64,000 nt of DNA from DAONFI01 sp035403485 (GCA_964536835.1 CAZIAZ010000006.1:1-64000), one strand, 5' to 3'. Positions 38,057 through 48,900 are shown, counted from the stretch's first letter. Notes: generated by a model from the letters alone, not told the origin. Numbers and translations are program-made.

Positions 38057-38117
38057 TCCTTGCCACGAACAAACCCACTGGCACAAAAATAGGAATTCTC
38101 AACTTTGCAATGCTCTG
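38057..38117 (-). repeat. Truncated copy of the structured repeat (R5), half element
   Basis: On the minus strand it runs AGAGCATTGCAAAGTTGAGA...TTTTTGTGCCAGTGGG...TTCGTGGCAAGGA, closely matching the 5' half of R4 (GCGCCAGTGGGTTTGTTCG, GTGGCAAGGA), then stops. The conserved AAGGA block has become the Shine-Dalgarno site of araB. A tiny related end (TTTGCATGCTCTGG) occurs near 62601-62622. Confidence 0.7.
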
Positions 38118-38136
38118 GCAAAAGCTGTTTCAAAAC

Positions 38137-41100
38137 TCAATATCCGCCGCCTGCGCTTACCGTGCCGGTCTTGAGGCGGTCATGCAGAAGGTCATAGGTA
38201 ATTTCAGGCGTTTCGACAGTTTGCGCGGTATTTGATATCGGGTCAGTAATGGTCAGCCGCGCATTTTTCTTCTGCGATGCGCCTGGCAAATATCCATACA
38301 CTTTCAGCATACGCTGCAACACTTCAGGGCCGTCGTCCTCATACTCGTATACGACTCGTTGGCCGTCTATCATGCGGTTGTTGTCGCGGAACGTAACATC
38401 GCCGTCGGCTACAAACTGTTTGACCGGCCCAAGCTGAGGGCCTTCCCTGCCGAGCATATCAGACGTTTTGCCGGCGACTTGACCTTCCTTAGGCTCTGCA
38501 AACCAAACGTCGAGCTTGTCGGCCCGCAGCGACGAAGTTCTGCCTGAACGCAACGAGTCCATCGGCTGAACCTGCGCACGCGCCTGGGCCACGTTTATGC
38601 GATTGCCGCTCTTGTGTCCCATCTGCACATTGCCCTCGACCGTAACATGTCTGTTTCTCTGGTCGAGCTGGAGGCCTTTGCTCCACATCAGGCCTGTCTG
38701 GCTGGGCCGGTCGACCACACCGTCCATGCTTTGCGGATTCGGTATTTCGCCGGCGGTTCGGCCGGACAACGTCTTCTTCTCCGGCAGCCGATAATCCTCT
38801 GCCATCAGCGTACCGGCGCCCTTGACTTCGGCTTCGCCGGTCAGCGCGTTGTACACTATCCGACGGCCTCTGAGTTGCATGCGTTTCTCCAGCCAGCCGG
38901 AATTAAGCGGATCCTGGGAACTCGTGAGCAGCGCGGCCATCTCGTTCCTGCTGCCCAACGCTTCGATAGATGATATCTGCCGCTTGGAATAGCGGTCGAT
39001 GTTCAGGCCGAGCGGCTTGTCTTTTTTATCTTTCCTGTTGTTTGCAGCCACGACGGAAGCGATATCTTCCTGCCGCTTGAGGAAGCGCAGCTTCATCTGG
39101 TCGCAGAGCATGGCGTCCTGGCCTTTGTTGCGGTCGACTTCGCTGAGCATGTCCACGTTGCCGTTTATCAGCGCAAGGCCGCTCTGGCCGTGATAGAGCA
39201 TATCTCGCAACCATTTTATGTGTACGTCGCGCACGCGGCCGGATGTATTGCCATTGAAATCCTGTCTGCTGGTGAAATCAAGCGTGCCGGGGCCTTCAAC
39301 CTTGACGGCTTCGGCGGGTTCGTCGAAGAATATCACGTCGCCTGTTATCTTGTTTGTACCCTGCCAGATTCGGGCAGGCTTGCCGGTAACCACTGCAAGC
39401 CGCTTGAGCAGGTCGCTGTCGAGTGTCTGGCCGACCAGCCGCATCGGCTGTTCATCCGTCTTTTTGGGGTCGACATACGTTATGTCAACGTCACCCCGTG
39501 CGCGGATGTAGCTCGGCTCGACCCGTGCGCCGTCAAGGCCGGCAATCTGCATGCTTTGCGGATTGGCGGCAGCGGCATCGGTGCGAGGCACGAAATCAAT
39601 CTGCACGAATCGCGACAAAACCTTGCTGCCCTGCTGAAACGCATCCACATTGCCGCGGGCTGTAACCTGCCTGGGATACGCCTTGCCCCGCGACGTAGCA
39701 GCGATGTCTATATCGAGAATATCGCAACGCACGTAATCGCTCGGCTTGCCGTCAGGCATGAACCGTTCGATAAAAACGTTTTTGCGGAACTCGGCATCCT
39801 TCAGGAACGGCCGCATACTTTTGCCGCTTTTTATCTCGTCGAACGACGCAATCACATTACCCTGCCACGTGATTTTTTCCGTCAGGTCGCTGGCAGCCGT
39901 CGGCAGATGCGGCAGAAGCATGTAATCTTCGCCGCCTGAGCCGGTCTCGCCGCCTTTGGCATAGCGGTTCATCGAGCCCGGCCCGTCGAGATATGCCCTG
40001 CCTTCGCTGCGAACAAACCGCACAAGGCCGTTACATTCAATTTCATCGCCGCGAGCGAGCATCATTCTGACTGGAAAATCCTTTGCGCCGCGGAAATTGG
40101 CTTCCTGTTGCGGATTTTCAAAGCTGAACTGGCGGCATATTATACGGGCGTCGGCGTCGGAAAGCTGAACTGCCGGCCCTTCGCCTGAAAGCGTGCAATG
40201 TTTGCGATTGGGCGAATCGGTTTTGCCGACGGGCTTGATTTCAAGCGGGCCGTCCCAGTAAATTTCCATCCAGTTATCGCCCTTGGGCCTTGCGATGGCG
40301 AGTTTTTTACCCTTAGCAGGCTTGGTCGCAGCCATGTCTGCCGGCGCAGAACTCGGAGTCTTGTCCCTGTTCATATCGCTGAGCGCCTGGCTGTCAGTGT
40401 TGGACGTTTTGTCGCCGCCGCCCTGGCGCCACGCCCTGTCCCATTCAAACTTCAGCGTAAGGAGGACGGCGCCTATCAGCTTGCGTTGGCCGGAAAACAC
40501 GCGGACGTTATTGTTGAATTGAGCTTCGTAAATGTTACGGGCGTCACTGTCGCTGCGGCGGACAATTTTCATGGTCTGCGCCGGCTCGGTGTTGCCTTGC
40601 GAATCCACAGTCTCGCCGAGCGTTATTTCAAATTCGCCCTCGCCTTCCTGCGTCGCGGGTGCAACAGGAGCAGTAGTGGGCGAGGTTTTTTCCACCAGAA
40701 TCTTTGGTTTCGGGGTTGCTTTTTTGAGTTCTTCAGCCTGCTTGTTTTCCTTGCGCTTCTGTTCAGCCAGCGACTGCGTGGGCAGCTGTATCATGTCCAT
40801 CTGTTCGGGCAATTCCTTGATGAGCATTATGTCACCGTCGACGATTCGCAGCAGTCGCAGTTCACGCGGACTGTCGTTCCAGAGAATCACCAGGCCCTTG
40901 CCGACGAGGTCGACCGTTTTCGACCACAGGTATATTTCGCTATTGGTTCGCAGCTCAAGGAGTTCCTGGCTGAACTCGATATCATTCATGCTAATGCGTA
41001 TGCAGTCCCGCAGAATTTCTTCAGGCGTACGGTCCTGGGGCTGTTTGCGGTTTACGTCTTTCGACTGGTCAAAATATATTACGACATTGCCTTCGAATCG

Positions 41101-41484
41101 GCCCCGCCTAACGGTTATACCCTTGGCGACCTGCTCGCCTTCAATCCAGCCGCGGTCGGCAGTCATGTAAGTACGAGTGCCGTCTTTCTGATACATTACG
41201 GCAGACGGTTTTATGAGGCTGAAACTGCCGTCGTCCTCCTGCGACCAGCTTTTGGCGGTAAAAGTGCCGCGTTTTCTGCCGTCGGCAGTGTAATCGGTAT
41301 AGCTGAATTCCGTCACGACTCCCAGCTCAGGCCCGCTGCCGCCCCGGGAGGCAGTGAAATTAGGCCGACGGATATGATACGTCGGGTCGAATATCGATAT
41401 GCCAGGCACGAACATCTGGTATGTGCCGAACGCCAGCAATATGATTATCAATGTCCCGAAAAACAGAAATAACTTACGTTTCAT
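38137..41484 (-). CDS. Very large LptC/OstA-like LPS-transport protein
   Basis: 1115 residues. A single N-terminal anchor (about 5-27) followed by an LptC-like part (about 55-250: TEFSYTDYTADGRKRGTFTAKSW, MTADRGWIEGEQ) and a long series of OstA/LptA beta-jellyroll blocks, the last being VTFRDNNRMIDGQRVVYEY...LTITDPISNTAQTVETPEITY. This looks like LptC and several LptA-like segments in one chain that could itself form the periplasmic LPS bridge. Central Pro/Lys/Thr-rich linkers (about 265-290 and 395-425) separate domains. AGGA lies eight bases before the ATG. Downstream of kdsC and kdsD, consistent with an LPS operon. Confidence 0.75.
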   Translation of the reverse strand: MKRKLFLFFGTLIIILLAFGTYQMFVPGISIFDPTYHIRRPNFTASRGGSGPELGVVTEFSYTDYTADGRKRGTFTAKSWSQEDDGSFSLIKPSAVMYQKDGTRTYMTADRGWIEGEQVAKGITVRRGRFEGNVVIYFDQSKDVNRKQPQDRTPEEILRDCIRISMNDIEFSQELLELRTNSEIYLWSKTVDLVGKGLVILWNDSPRELRLLRIVDGDIMLIKELPEQMDMIQLPTQSLAEQKRKENKQAEELKKATPKPKILVEKTSPTTAPVAPATQEGEGEFEITLGETVDSQGNTEPAQTMKIVRRSDSDARNIYEAQFNNNVRVFSGQRKLIGAVLLTLKFEWDRAWRQGGGDKTSNTDSQALSDMNRDKTPSSAPADMAATKPAKGKKLAIARPKGDNWMEIYWDGPLEIKPVGKTDSPNRKHCTLSGEGPAVQLSDADARIICRQFSFENPQQEANFRGAKDFPVRMMLARGDEIECNGLVRFVRSEGRAYLDGPGSMNRYAKGGETGSGGEDYMLLPHLPTAASDLTEKITWQGNVIASFDEIKSGKSMRPFLKDAEFRKNVFIERFMPDGKPSDYVRCDILDIDIAATSRGKAYPRQVTARGNVDAFQQGSKVLSRFVQIDFVPRTDAAAANPQSMQIAGLDGARVEPSYIRARGDVDITYVDPKKTDEQPMRLVGQTLDSDLLKRLAVVTGKPARIWQGTNKITGDVIFFDEPAEAVKVEGPGTLDFTSRQDFNGNTSGRVRDVHIKWLRDMLYHGQSGLALINGNVDMLSEVDRNKGQDAMLCDQMKLRFLKRQEDIASVVAANNRKDKKDKPLGLNIDRYSKRQISSIEALGSRNEMAALLTSSQDPLNSGWLEKRMQLRGRRIVYNALTGEAEVKGAGTLMAEDYRLPEKKTLSGRTAGEIPNPQSMDGVVDRPSQTGLMWSKGLQLDQRNRHVTVEGNVQMGHKSGNRINVAQARAQVQPMDSLRSGRTSSLRADKLDVWFAEPKEGQVAGKTSDMLGREGPQLGPVKQFVADGDVTFRDNNRMIDGQRVVYEYEDDGPEVLQRMLKVYGYLPGASQKKNARLTITDPISNTAQTVETPEITYDLLHDRLKTGTVSAGGGY

Positions 41485-41511
41485 TTGAAATTCCTAATAG
41501 CAGTCATCGTT

Positions 41512-42024
41512 TTACAGGTAGCGGGCCATTATCTCCTGCCACCGACCTGAACTGCGGAGAATCATTTCTATGACCTCCCGCACGCAGCCTGCTCCGCCCG
41601 GCAGTTTGCAAACATAATCGACGCGGCTGGCGACGTCTTCGACCGCGTCCGCCGGACATGCCGCGAACCCGCAATGAAGCAGCATCGGCAAATCGGGCAG
41701 ATCGTCGCCTACTACGGCAACTTCATTCTGCGAAACGCCGTGTTCGCGCAGCACTTCCTCATACGCCGGCAGTTTGCTCTTGCAGTTCTGCCGCACGCTC
41801 TCTATGCCAAGTTCGCCGGCACGACGCAGAACCAGCGCACTGTCACGGCCGGTAATGATGGCGACCTTGCCGCCGGCACGATTGAAATATTTTATGCCGC
41901 TGCCGTCCTTGCAGTTGAAATTTTTGATTTCGTCGCCGGCTTCGGTCATGATGATTTTACCGTCGGTCAGTACGCCGTCGATATCAACCACCAGCAGCTT
42001 TATTTTCGACAAATCCTTCTGCAT
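41512..42024 (-). CDS. kdsC: 3-deoxy-D-manno-octulosonate 8-phosphate phosphatase
   Basis: 170-residue HAD phosphatase of the small tetrameric KdsC class: nucleophile motif LLVVDIDGVLTDG, IITGRDS, Lys in NCKSKLPAYEE and VGDDLPDLPML. It removes phosphate from KDO-8-P in LPS core synthesis. Placed nine bases after kdsD, the enzyme that starts the same pathway, which supports the assignment over other HAD enzymes. Confidence 0.92.
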   Translation of the reverse strand: MQKDLSKIKLLVVDIDGVLTDGKIIMTEAGDEIKNFNCKDGSGIKYFNRAGGKVAIITGRDSALVLRRAGELGIESVRQNCKSKLPAYEEVLREHGVSQNEVAVVGDDLPDLPMLLHCGFAACPADAVEDVASRVDYVCKLPGGAGCVREVIEMILRSSGRWQEIMARYL

Positions 42025-42033
42025 GTGTGATTC

Positions 42034-43026
42034 CTATTTGAGCGTATTAAGGCCCAGAACGTCCTGGACGTCCAGCACGCCTACGGGACAGCCGTCCCCG
42101 TCCACCACGGGCAATTCGTCGATACGATATTTGTTCAGAACGGCTTCGGCTTCGCTGGCCAGCGAGTCTATGGCGATGTGTTTGGGATTACAGGTCATAA
42201 TTTCACGGACCGGCTTTTCGAGAATGCCAGCCCCCTTCTCCAGCAGCCGTCTTCGAAGGTCTGCGTCGGTAAGTATGCCTGTGAGTCTGCCGTTCGTGTC
42301 CACCAGCAGAATCGCGCCGCTTCGACGGCCGACGTTTTCCGCCTCTGTCAGTGCGTCGCGCAAATTGAGCGACTCGCTCACACAGCAGCATTTGCCGTCG
42401 CGGGAGGTCATGACCTCGGCTACCTTCAGAAATTTTCTGCCCAGCGCGCCGCCCGGATGGAATTGCGCGTAATCTTCAGGGCCGAATTCCCGAAGCTCCA
42501 TCACCGTAAGCGACACCGCATCGCCGACGGCTAATAATACCGTGGTCGAAACGCTCGGAGCGGCGCCCAGGGGGCATGCTTCGGCAAATTCGCCGTAAAC
42601 CAGTGAAATGTCGGCATAACGGCCCAGCGGCGAGTCGGCTTTGCCGGTAAGGCCGATTATCTTCACGCCCCGCCGTTTGAGGTGATCCAGCAGCCGGACT
42701 ATCTCTTCACTGCTGCCGCTGTTGGACATCGCCATAACCACATCGTTCCTGCCCACCCTGCCCAGGTCGCCGTGAAGCGCCTCGGTCGGATGAAGAAAAA
42801 TGCTCGGCGTGCCGGTAGAAGCCAACGTAGCCGATATTTTCTGACCGATAATGCCGGCTTTGCCCACGCCGGTCAATACTACCTGGCCGGCACAGTTCAG
42901 TACCGCCTCGATACAGCGGCCAAAACTGTCGCCAGCCAAAACATTCCGTACAGCCGCCAGAACCGCCTGGCCTTCAAGCTCAAGTACTTTGCGGCCAAAC
43001 GAATATGCCTTTTCCATGTCTGTCAC
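42034..43026 (-). CDS. kdsD: Arabinose-5-phosphate isomerase (KDO pathway)
   Basis: About 330 residues. N-terminal SIS sugar-isomerase domain (VVLTGVGKAGIIGQKISATLASTG, HPTEALHGDLGRV, MSNSGSSEEI) and two C-terminal CBS domains (VREIMTCNPKHIA..., LPVVDGDGCPVGVLDVQDVL). Converts ribulose-5-P to arabinose-5-P, the KDO precursor. The best start is a GTG at 43026 (VTDMEKAYSF) with AAAGGA six bases upstream; the next ATG at 43017 is too far from it. The gap 43027-43345 shows no gene or convincing regulatory site. Confidence 0.92.
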   Translation of the reverse strand: MTDMEKAYSFGRKVLELEGQAVLAAVRNVLAGDSFGRCIEAVLNCAGQVVLTGVGKAGIIGQKISATLASTGTPSIFLHPTEALHGDLGRVGRNDVVMAMSNSGSSEEIVRLLDHLKRRGVKIIGLTGKADSPLGRYADISLVYGEFAEACPLGAAPSVSTTVLLAVGDAVSLTVMELREFGPEDYAQFHPGGALGRKFLKVAEVMTSRDGKCCCVSESLNLRDALTEAENVGRRSGAILLVDTNGRLTGILTDADLRRRLLEKGAGILEKPVREIMTCNPKHIAIDSLASEAEAVLNKYRIDELPVVDGDGCPVGVLDVQDVLGLNTLK

Positions 43027-43345
43027 AAAAAATCCTTTCACGGTATCTTATATATACACCATGCATGCGCAGGGAATACCTATAGTGAAGCGATATTATA
43101 TCAATACCCCTCTCACATTCACAGCCTTTTTAACCGGATACCGCCCCTTAAAAAAAGATGAATTTAACAAAAATTGGCTACTTTCGAAACGCAGGCAGGA
43201 AAACCCGCCCGACGCATTTGCTGATATTCTGCCGTTTTCCGCACCGGCGGGAGAAAAAATCTCAGCCTCGCCATAACCAGCAGCTTTTGAAGGAACATCC
43301 AGTTTTCACTTGAGAAAAAACCGGCTGTCCGTTAAAAGGTATGCC

Positions 43346-43999
43346 ATGATATTTCAAGTCCCAACCGAATCACTGATATTTCTGCTGCCGGCCCTGATTA
43401 TGAGCCTGACAGTTCATGAATACGCTCATGCCCGCACGGCGATGCATTTCGGCGACAACACCGCCAAAAGCCTTGGCCGCGTAACGCTCAACCCGTTAAA
43501 GCATCTGGATGTTCTGGGAACGCTGGCGTTACTGCTGGTGGGCTTCGGCTGGGCTAAGCCTGTGCCGATAAATCCGTCATACATGCGTAAACGCCCTTTC
43601 AGTGAAATAATGGTCTCGCTGGCTGGGCCCGGGAGCAATCTGCTGCTGGCGATGGCAGCCGCGATAACGCTGAGAATTATAAACGCTTTCGACGCATCCG
43701 GCAGCCTTGAGGCATTGACGACGGCGATTTTCTATCTCGCAGCTATCAACATCATACTTTGCGTATTCAATTTAATGCCGCTTTACCCGCTGGACGGCCA
43801 TCATATCCTGCGCGACCTGCTGCCGGCGTCGAAGAGAATATCGTATCAATACTGGCAGATACGATACGGCATGATAATATTGCTGGTAATCGTTTTCGGG
43901 CCGGAACTTCTGGGCAAAATGACCGGCCGACACGTCCTGGACCCGCTGGGTTGGGTACTCCAAAAAGCCATATACCTGATTTACTTCATCGGCGAATAA
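43346..43999 (+). CDS. Site-2-protease family (M50B) membrane metallopeptidase
   Basis: 217 residues, mainly membrane-embedded. Zinc motif HEYAH in LTVHEYAHARTAMHFGD within TM1, and the third ligand in PLYPLDGHHILRDLLP (the family N/P-x-D-G motif). Hydrophobic segments near 8-30, 55-75, 92-115, 130-150 and 175-195. This short form without PDZ domains is common in bacteria and its substrate is unknown. ATG 43346 has AAGG seven bases upstream. Convergent with the thioesterase gene. Confidence 0.85.
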   Translation: MIFQVPTESLIFLLPALIMSLTVHEYAHARTAMHFGDNTAKSLGRVTLNPLKHLDVLGTLALLLVGFGWAKPVPINPSYMRKRPFSEIMVSLAGPGSNLLLAMAAAITLRIINAFDASGSLEALTTAIFYLAAINIILCVFNLMPLYPLDGHHILRDLLPASKRISYQYWQIRYGMIILLVIVFGPELLGKMTGRHVLDPLGWVLQKAIYLIYFIGE

Positions 44000-44000
44000 T

Positions 44001-44103
44001 TTTTTAAAAACACCGTCTACGAATTACCTTTTCAATTTTTTTTAAAAAAACCACTGATAACAAATAGACTTTTCAAAATATTTTTTAAAAAACACCGTCC
44101 ACG
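44001..44103. terminator. T/A-tract region between convergent genes
   Basis: Three near-repeats of T5-7 followed by A5-7 (about 44001, 44036 and 44081), two of them continuing CACCGTCTACG / CACCGTCCACG. Each self-complementary tract is followed by few T, but the position between two convergent stop codons suggests bidirectional termination. Confidence 0.35.
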
Positions 44104-44104
44104 T

Positions 44105-44509
44105 CTACGCCATTTCGCGTAAAAATTCCGGCAATGCCGTAAGCTGGCCACTGCTGTCCACGCTTGCTAGCGTCGTCTCGGCGGTACAAATCAGCGCATT
44201 GTCATCTTTGCGTCTGACCTCGTATTCGTAATCGATGCGGGCTGCGCCGATTTTTTTTATCGTGGTTTTGACGACTATGATTTCGTCGAATTTCGCGGGC
44301 AGATGATATCGAATGGCTGCCTTGACCACGACCACGAATATGCCCATGCGTTCCATCTCGGCGTATGAATAGCCCTGCCGGCGAAGCATCTCTATGCGGC
44401 CCATCTCGAAATACTGCCAGTAGCGGCTGTGATGAACGTAACCCATCTGATCCACTTCCGGATAACGGACGCGAATCTCCAGTTCCATTTTTGTTATTTT
44501 TTCGCTCAT
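44105..44509 (-). CDS. Hotdog-fold acyl-CoA thioesterase (YbgC/4HBT type)
   Basis: 134 residues with the 4-hydroxybenzoyl-CoA thioesterase signature: RVRYPEVDQMGYVHHSRYWQYFEMGR, where the Asp and His-rich loop form the active site. The rest (GIFVVVVKAAIRYHLPAKFDE, RIDYEYEVRRKDDNALICTAET) fits a single hotdog domain. Likely hydrolyses acyl-CoA or acyl-ACP; in proteobacteria YbgC goes with tol-pal, which is absent here. Monocistronic. Confidence 0.85.
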   Translation of the reverse strand: MSEKITKMELEIRVRYPEVDQMGYVHHSRYWQYFEMGRIEMLRRQGYSYAEMERMGIFVVVVKAAIRYHLPAKFDEIIVVKTTIKKIGAARIDYEYEVRRKDDNALICTAETTLASVDSSGQLTALPEFLREMA

Positions 44510-44637
44510 GAACGGAATTTACCCTAACTGAAGCAATTTTGCAATACGCCGTCATTGACATCCGGCATCATAAAAAATATAACCAAATTAAATTCGGAAG
44601 TTAATCCAGTATCTGCAAAATCAGGATTTTCCCAAAA

Positions 44638-45720
44638 ATGACAAAAATGAATATTTCGGAAATAGACCCTAATTTCAAATCAGTCCGCATCGGCGAAAGT
44701 GATTTCGATTTTTATGATGTTCTGGAATCGCCTGTTCAGATTACAGGCGTATTCTGGAACAAATCCGAAAACTGTTTTTCGCGTCTTCCGGATGAAGTAC
44801 TCGCCGCAGCCGGCAATGAGTTGCTGGTTTATCTCAGCCGCTGTACTGCGGGCGGCCAGATACGGTTCACCGCCGACTCAAAAAGAATCGCCCTGAAATT
44901 CGAGCTTTTCGATAATGTCGACATGCTTCATATGCCTCGCAGCGGTTCAAGCGGTTTCGACCTGTTTTTCGAGGGCGAATTCATCGGCAAGGCATGGCAG
45001 AGCGACTTCGCAAAGCCGCAGGATCAATGCATAATAGCCGACAACCAACCCCGCAGCCAGCGCCGCGAATATACCATAAACATGCCGTTGTACAACGGCG
45101 TAAGACGTCTGTACATAGGCCTTCTTCCCGACAGCAGATTGGGCGGGCCAATCAGCGGGCCGCGGAAGAAAATCTGTTTTTACGGCTCTTCCATAACGCA
45201 GGGCGGCTGCGCGTCCAAACCAGGCAATGCATACACGAGCATGATTTGCAGATGGCAGAACCTCGAACAGCTCAATATGGGTTTTTCCGGCAATGCGAAG
45301 GGCGAGCCGGCGATAGCGCAATACATTGCCTCGCAAAAACCCGACGTCTGCGTACTGGATTACGACCATAATGCACCGACGCTATCGCACCTTCGGACTA
45401 CGCATGAACCGTTTTTCAAAATAATCCGCAAAGCTCTGCCGTCGATGCCGATAATCATCGTAAGCAGGCCGAATAAAAATGACGGCAATGAGGAATACGG
45501 CTCATACAGGCAACGGCGGGACGTCATCAAAACCACGCACGATAACGCAGCCGCAGGTGGCGATAAAAAGGTATTTTTCGTGGACGGCTCGTGCATCATG
45601 GACGGCCCTGATTCATCGGCGTGCACGATGGACGGCATACATCCGAATGACCTGGGCTTTTTCAGAATGGCCTGCGTAATAGGCGAAAAAGTCAAAAAAG
45701 CACTCGAAATCTGTAATTGA
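44638..45720 (+). CDS. SGNH/GDSL-family esterase
   Basis: 360 residues. An N-terminal beta-sandwich (about 1-165) precedes an SGNH hydrolase domain with ICFYGSSITQGGCAS (catalytic Ser), GFSGNAKGE (Gly block), and MDGIHPNDLGF (catalytic Asp/His). This two-domain form resembles carbohydrate or lipid esterases of the Lipase_GDSL_3 group. No signal peptide is evident. It may act on acylated oligosaccharides; substrate unknown. Followed by repeat R3 before mfd. Confidence 0.75.
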   Translation: MTKMNISEIDPNFKSVRIGESDFDFYDVLESPVQITGVFWNKSENCFSRLPDEVLAAAGNELLVYLSRCTAGGQIRFTADSKRIALKFELFDNVDMLHMPRSGSSGFDLFFEGEFIGKAWQSDFAKPQDQCIIADNQPRSQRREYTINMPLYNGVRRLYIGLLPDSRLGGPISGPRKKICFYGSSITQGGCASKPGNAYTSMICRWQNLEQLNMGFSGNAKGEPAIAQYIASQKPDVCVLDYDHNAPTLSHLRTTHEPFFKIIRKALPSMPIIIVSRPNKNDGNEEYGSYRQRRDVIKTTHDNAAAGGDKKVFFVDGSCIMDGPDSSACTMDGIHPNDLGFFRMACVIGEKVKKALEICN

Positions 45721-45816
45721 CATCTTTTTGGGAAACGATTTTTTATCCGATTTTTATCCGGTTTATTCAAAAACGTAAAAATCAACGGCTTAAAGTAAGG
45801 CGGCAATACGGAAATT

Positions 45817-45977
45817 TAGAGCATGTTAAACTTGAGATGCGACACTTTATGCGTTGGCGAAACGAGCTATGCAAGGAAGGCGAAGCAGGAATACTGCCCG
45901 TATTCCGATGCAGCCTGACGTAGCAGAGCGATGTTGCAGCCAGCAGAAATGACGCATCTCAAGTTTAACATGCTCTA
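45817..45977 (+). repeat. 161-bp structured repeat, copy R3
   Basis: Exactly 161 bp, with perfect 25-bp terminal inverted repeats beginning TAGAGCATGTTAAACTTGAG. Apical stem GGAATAC-TGCCC-GTATTCC is perfect over 7 bp; middle stem CTATGC/GCAGAG has one mismatch. Conserved unpaired blocks AAGGAAGGCGAAGCA and GATGCAGCCTGACGTA are kept. A side hairpin CGTT-GGCGA-AACG corresponds to CGTC...GACG in R2. It lies 13 bp before the mfd start. Confidence 0.88.
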
Positions 45978-45989
45978 GTTCAAAAGAAA

Positions 45990-48900
45990 ATGCTCAAAGA
46001 GGTACTGGACAACAATTTAGTAGTTCAAATAACCGAACGCCTGGCTGGTGAAACACCTGGCAAATGCGTTACGCTCAACGGCGTATGGGGTTCTGCGCAG
46101 TCGCTGCTGGCGGCATGCATCGGCAAAAAGACAGGCAAACCGGTAATGCTTCTGACGCACCATCTCGACGACGCCGACGCGGCAGCCGACGATATCGAGA
46201 TTTTCCTGTCAACCCTGTCAGACAATGAATCCGGCGTCCATCAATTCCCAGCCTGGGAAGCCAGACTATCCGGCGACAGGGTCAGCGACGAAATAACCGG
46301 CGAACGGCTGCGGCTGCTGGATTTGTTGGCTAACCCGCAAACTGCCGACGAGGAAGTGCGGTTCATCGTCGCACCGATGATGGCGATGCTTCAGCCGGTG
46401 CCGACCAAAGAAGCTCTCGCCGCCGGACATCTGAAATTGCGATGCGGCATGGAGATGTCCATCGACTCTCTCATGGCCTGGCTGACCGACGGCGGTTATG
46501 AACGCGCAGACCAGGTCGACCAGCAAGGTCAATGCGCACATCGGGGCGGCATCGTCGACATATTTTCGCCAGGCGTACAGACGGCACTTCGCGTGGAATT
46601 CTGGGGCGACACAATAGAGTCAATCCGCAAATTCGATCTCGACACGCAACGAAGCACCGAAACACTGCAGGCGTTCGACGTTCCCAGCATGGCTGTGGGC
46701 CAGTGTCGTGCCGGCGACGATTTTACCGCGACGAATTTTCTGGAATATCTGCCGGATGATACAATCATAATTCTTCCCGAACCGGCGGAACTGCGAGACC
46801 TGGCCAATCAGCTTTACGACCGTGTGCGTGACGACCTCGTGGAGGAATCGTCGCCCGTGGCGTTGCGAAAGACGTCTGAAGTTTTTGCCGCGATAAGCCG
46901 GTTCACTCGCGTCGAAATGCACCTGTTCGGCGGCAAAAGCAATACCGACGCAATTCGTATGGGTGTGCGTTCGCTGGAGCGGCTGAGCATAAACACAGGC
47001 GAAGCGCTGGGCGAACTTGAGGAAATAGCCGCCGTCAACAACGTGTGGATATTCTGCGAAAACGATGCGGAACGTCAGCGGCTGACAGAAACGCTGAATG
47101 AACATTATCCGCTTCTTGCCAAACGTGTACATTTCGGGCAGGGCCATATTTCCACGGGTTTTCACTGGCCTGCCTCCAACCTTGCCGCGGTCGGCCATGC
47201 CGAGATTTACCAGAGATATTCGCATATACGGCGTATCCGCAGGGTGCGAGCCGGCCGGCCTATCGAGTCGATGCTCGACCTTAACGAAGGCGATTACGTA
47301 GTACACGTGGCGCACGGCATCGCCAGATTCGAAGGCCTCCGAAAACACGAACGCGACGATGCCGGCGAAGAATACCTCAAACTGAAATTCGCCAACGGCG
47401 CCGTACTGAACGTTCCAGCCGCCCAGATTAATCTGGTGCAGAAATATATCGGCGCCAAAGGCCATCGGCCGACGTTAAGCACGCTCGGCGGCACTCAATG
47501 GGCCAAGGCTAAAGACCGCGTAACGCAGGCGGTCGACGACCTGGCCGCCGAAATGCTCCGGCTGCACGCCCTGCGGGAATCCATGCCCGGCACGGTCTAC
47601 CCGAAAGATACGCCGCTGCAACGGCAATTCGCCGAAGAATTCGTCTATACCGAGACTGAAGACCAGCTTTCATCAATCGGCCAGGTGGATGCGGACATGT
47701 CGCTTCCGCGGCCCATGGACAGGCTGATATGCGGCGACGTCGGATACGGCAAAACGGAAATCGCCATGCGCGCCGCTTTCAAAGCAGTCGAAGCACACAG
47801 GCAGGTCGCCGTACTCGTGCCAACCACCGTGCTTGCCGACCAGCATTTCCGCACATTCCGCGAGCGTTTCGCAGACTTCCCCATCAACGTGGATGTCATC
47901 AGCCGGTTCAGAACCGCCAAACAGCAGAACGAAATCATCAAACGTCTGCAACTCGGCCAGGTGGACATACTCATCGGCACTCACAGACTGCTGAGCAGGG
48001 ATGTCAAATTCCCCGACCTCGGCCTTGTCATTATCGACGAGGAACAGCGTTTCGGCGTAGCCTCTAAGGAGCATCTCAAATCGCTCCGCACGACGGTGGA
48101 CGTTCTGACACTCTCGGCAACGCCCATCCCGCGGACGCTGCACATGGCCCTGCTAGGCTTGCGGGATATTTCGTCGCTTCAGACTCCGCCCATGGATCGC
48201 CGGGCCATTCACACCGAAGTCTGCATGTTCGACGAAACGCTTATCAGGACAGCCATCAATCGCGAGCTCAACCGCGACGGCCAGGTGTACATAATCCACA
48301 ATCGCGTCAATGACATCGAGATGTTCGCCAGCCGCATACGCTCATTAGCCGGCGATGCCAGGATAGAAATCGCCCACGGCCAAATGCCGGAGCGCTCGCT
48401 CGAAAAAATCATGCTCAACTTCTCTCGCGGCGAAATCGACATCCTGATTTGCACGACGATAATCGAATCCGGCGTGGATATTCCGGCAGCCAACACGATG
48501 ATAATACACGATGCCGACCGTTTCGGCCTTGCCGAGCTTCATCAGCTTCGCGGCCGAGTCGGCCGCTATAAACATCGCGCGTACTGCTACCTGCTGCTGC
48601 CGCAGGAACGCAGTCTGACGCCCATTGCGGCAAGACGACTAAAAGCCATCGAAGATTTTTCCGACCTCGGCGCAGGCTTCCAGATAGCCATGCGCGATCT
48701 GGAAATCCGCGGAGCCGGCAATATTTTAGGCGCCCAGCAGAGCGGCCACATCGCCACAGTAGGCTATGAAATGTACTGTCGCATGCTGGAAAATTCCGTC
48801 AACCGGCTCAAGGGCAAACCCGTCGCGGCGGAAATAGACATGCAGATAGACATCGGCTGCGACGCATATATCCCGCGAAGTTACATTCCGTCATCGCGTC

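Noticed and set aside
40198..41472. 424-codon open frame antisense to the LptC/OstA-like gene
   Set aside because: A shadow of the real minus-strand gene: no start signals, no recognisable domain, and biased composition expected from the reverse complement.
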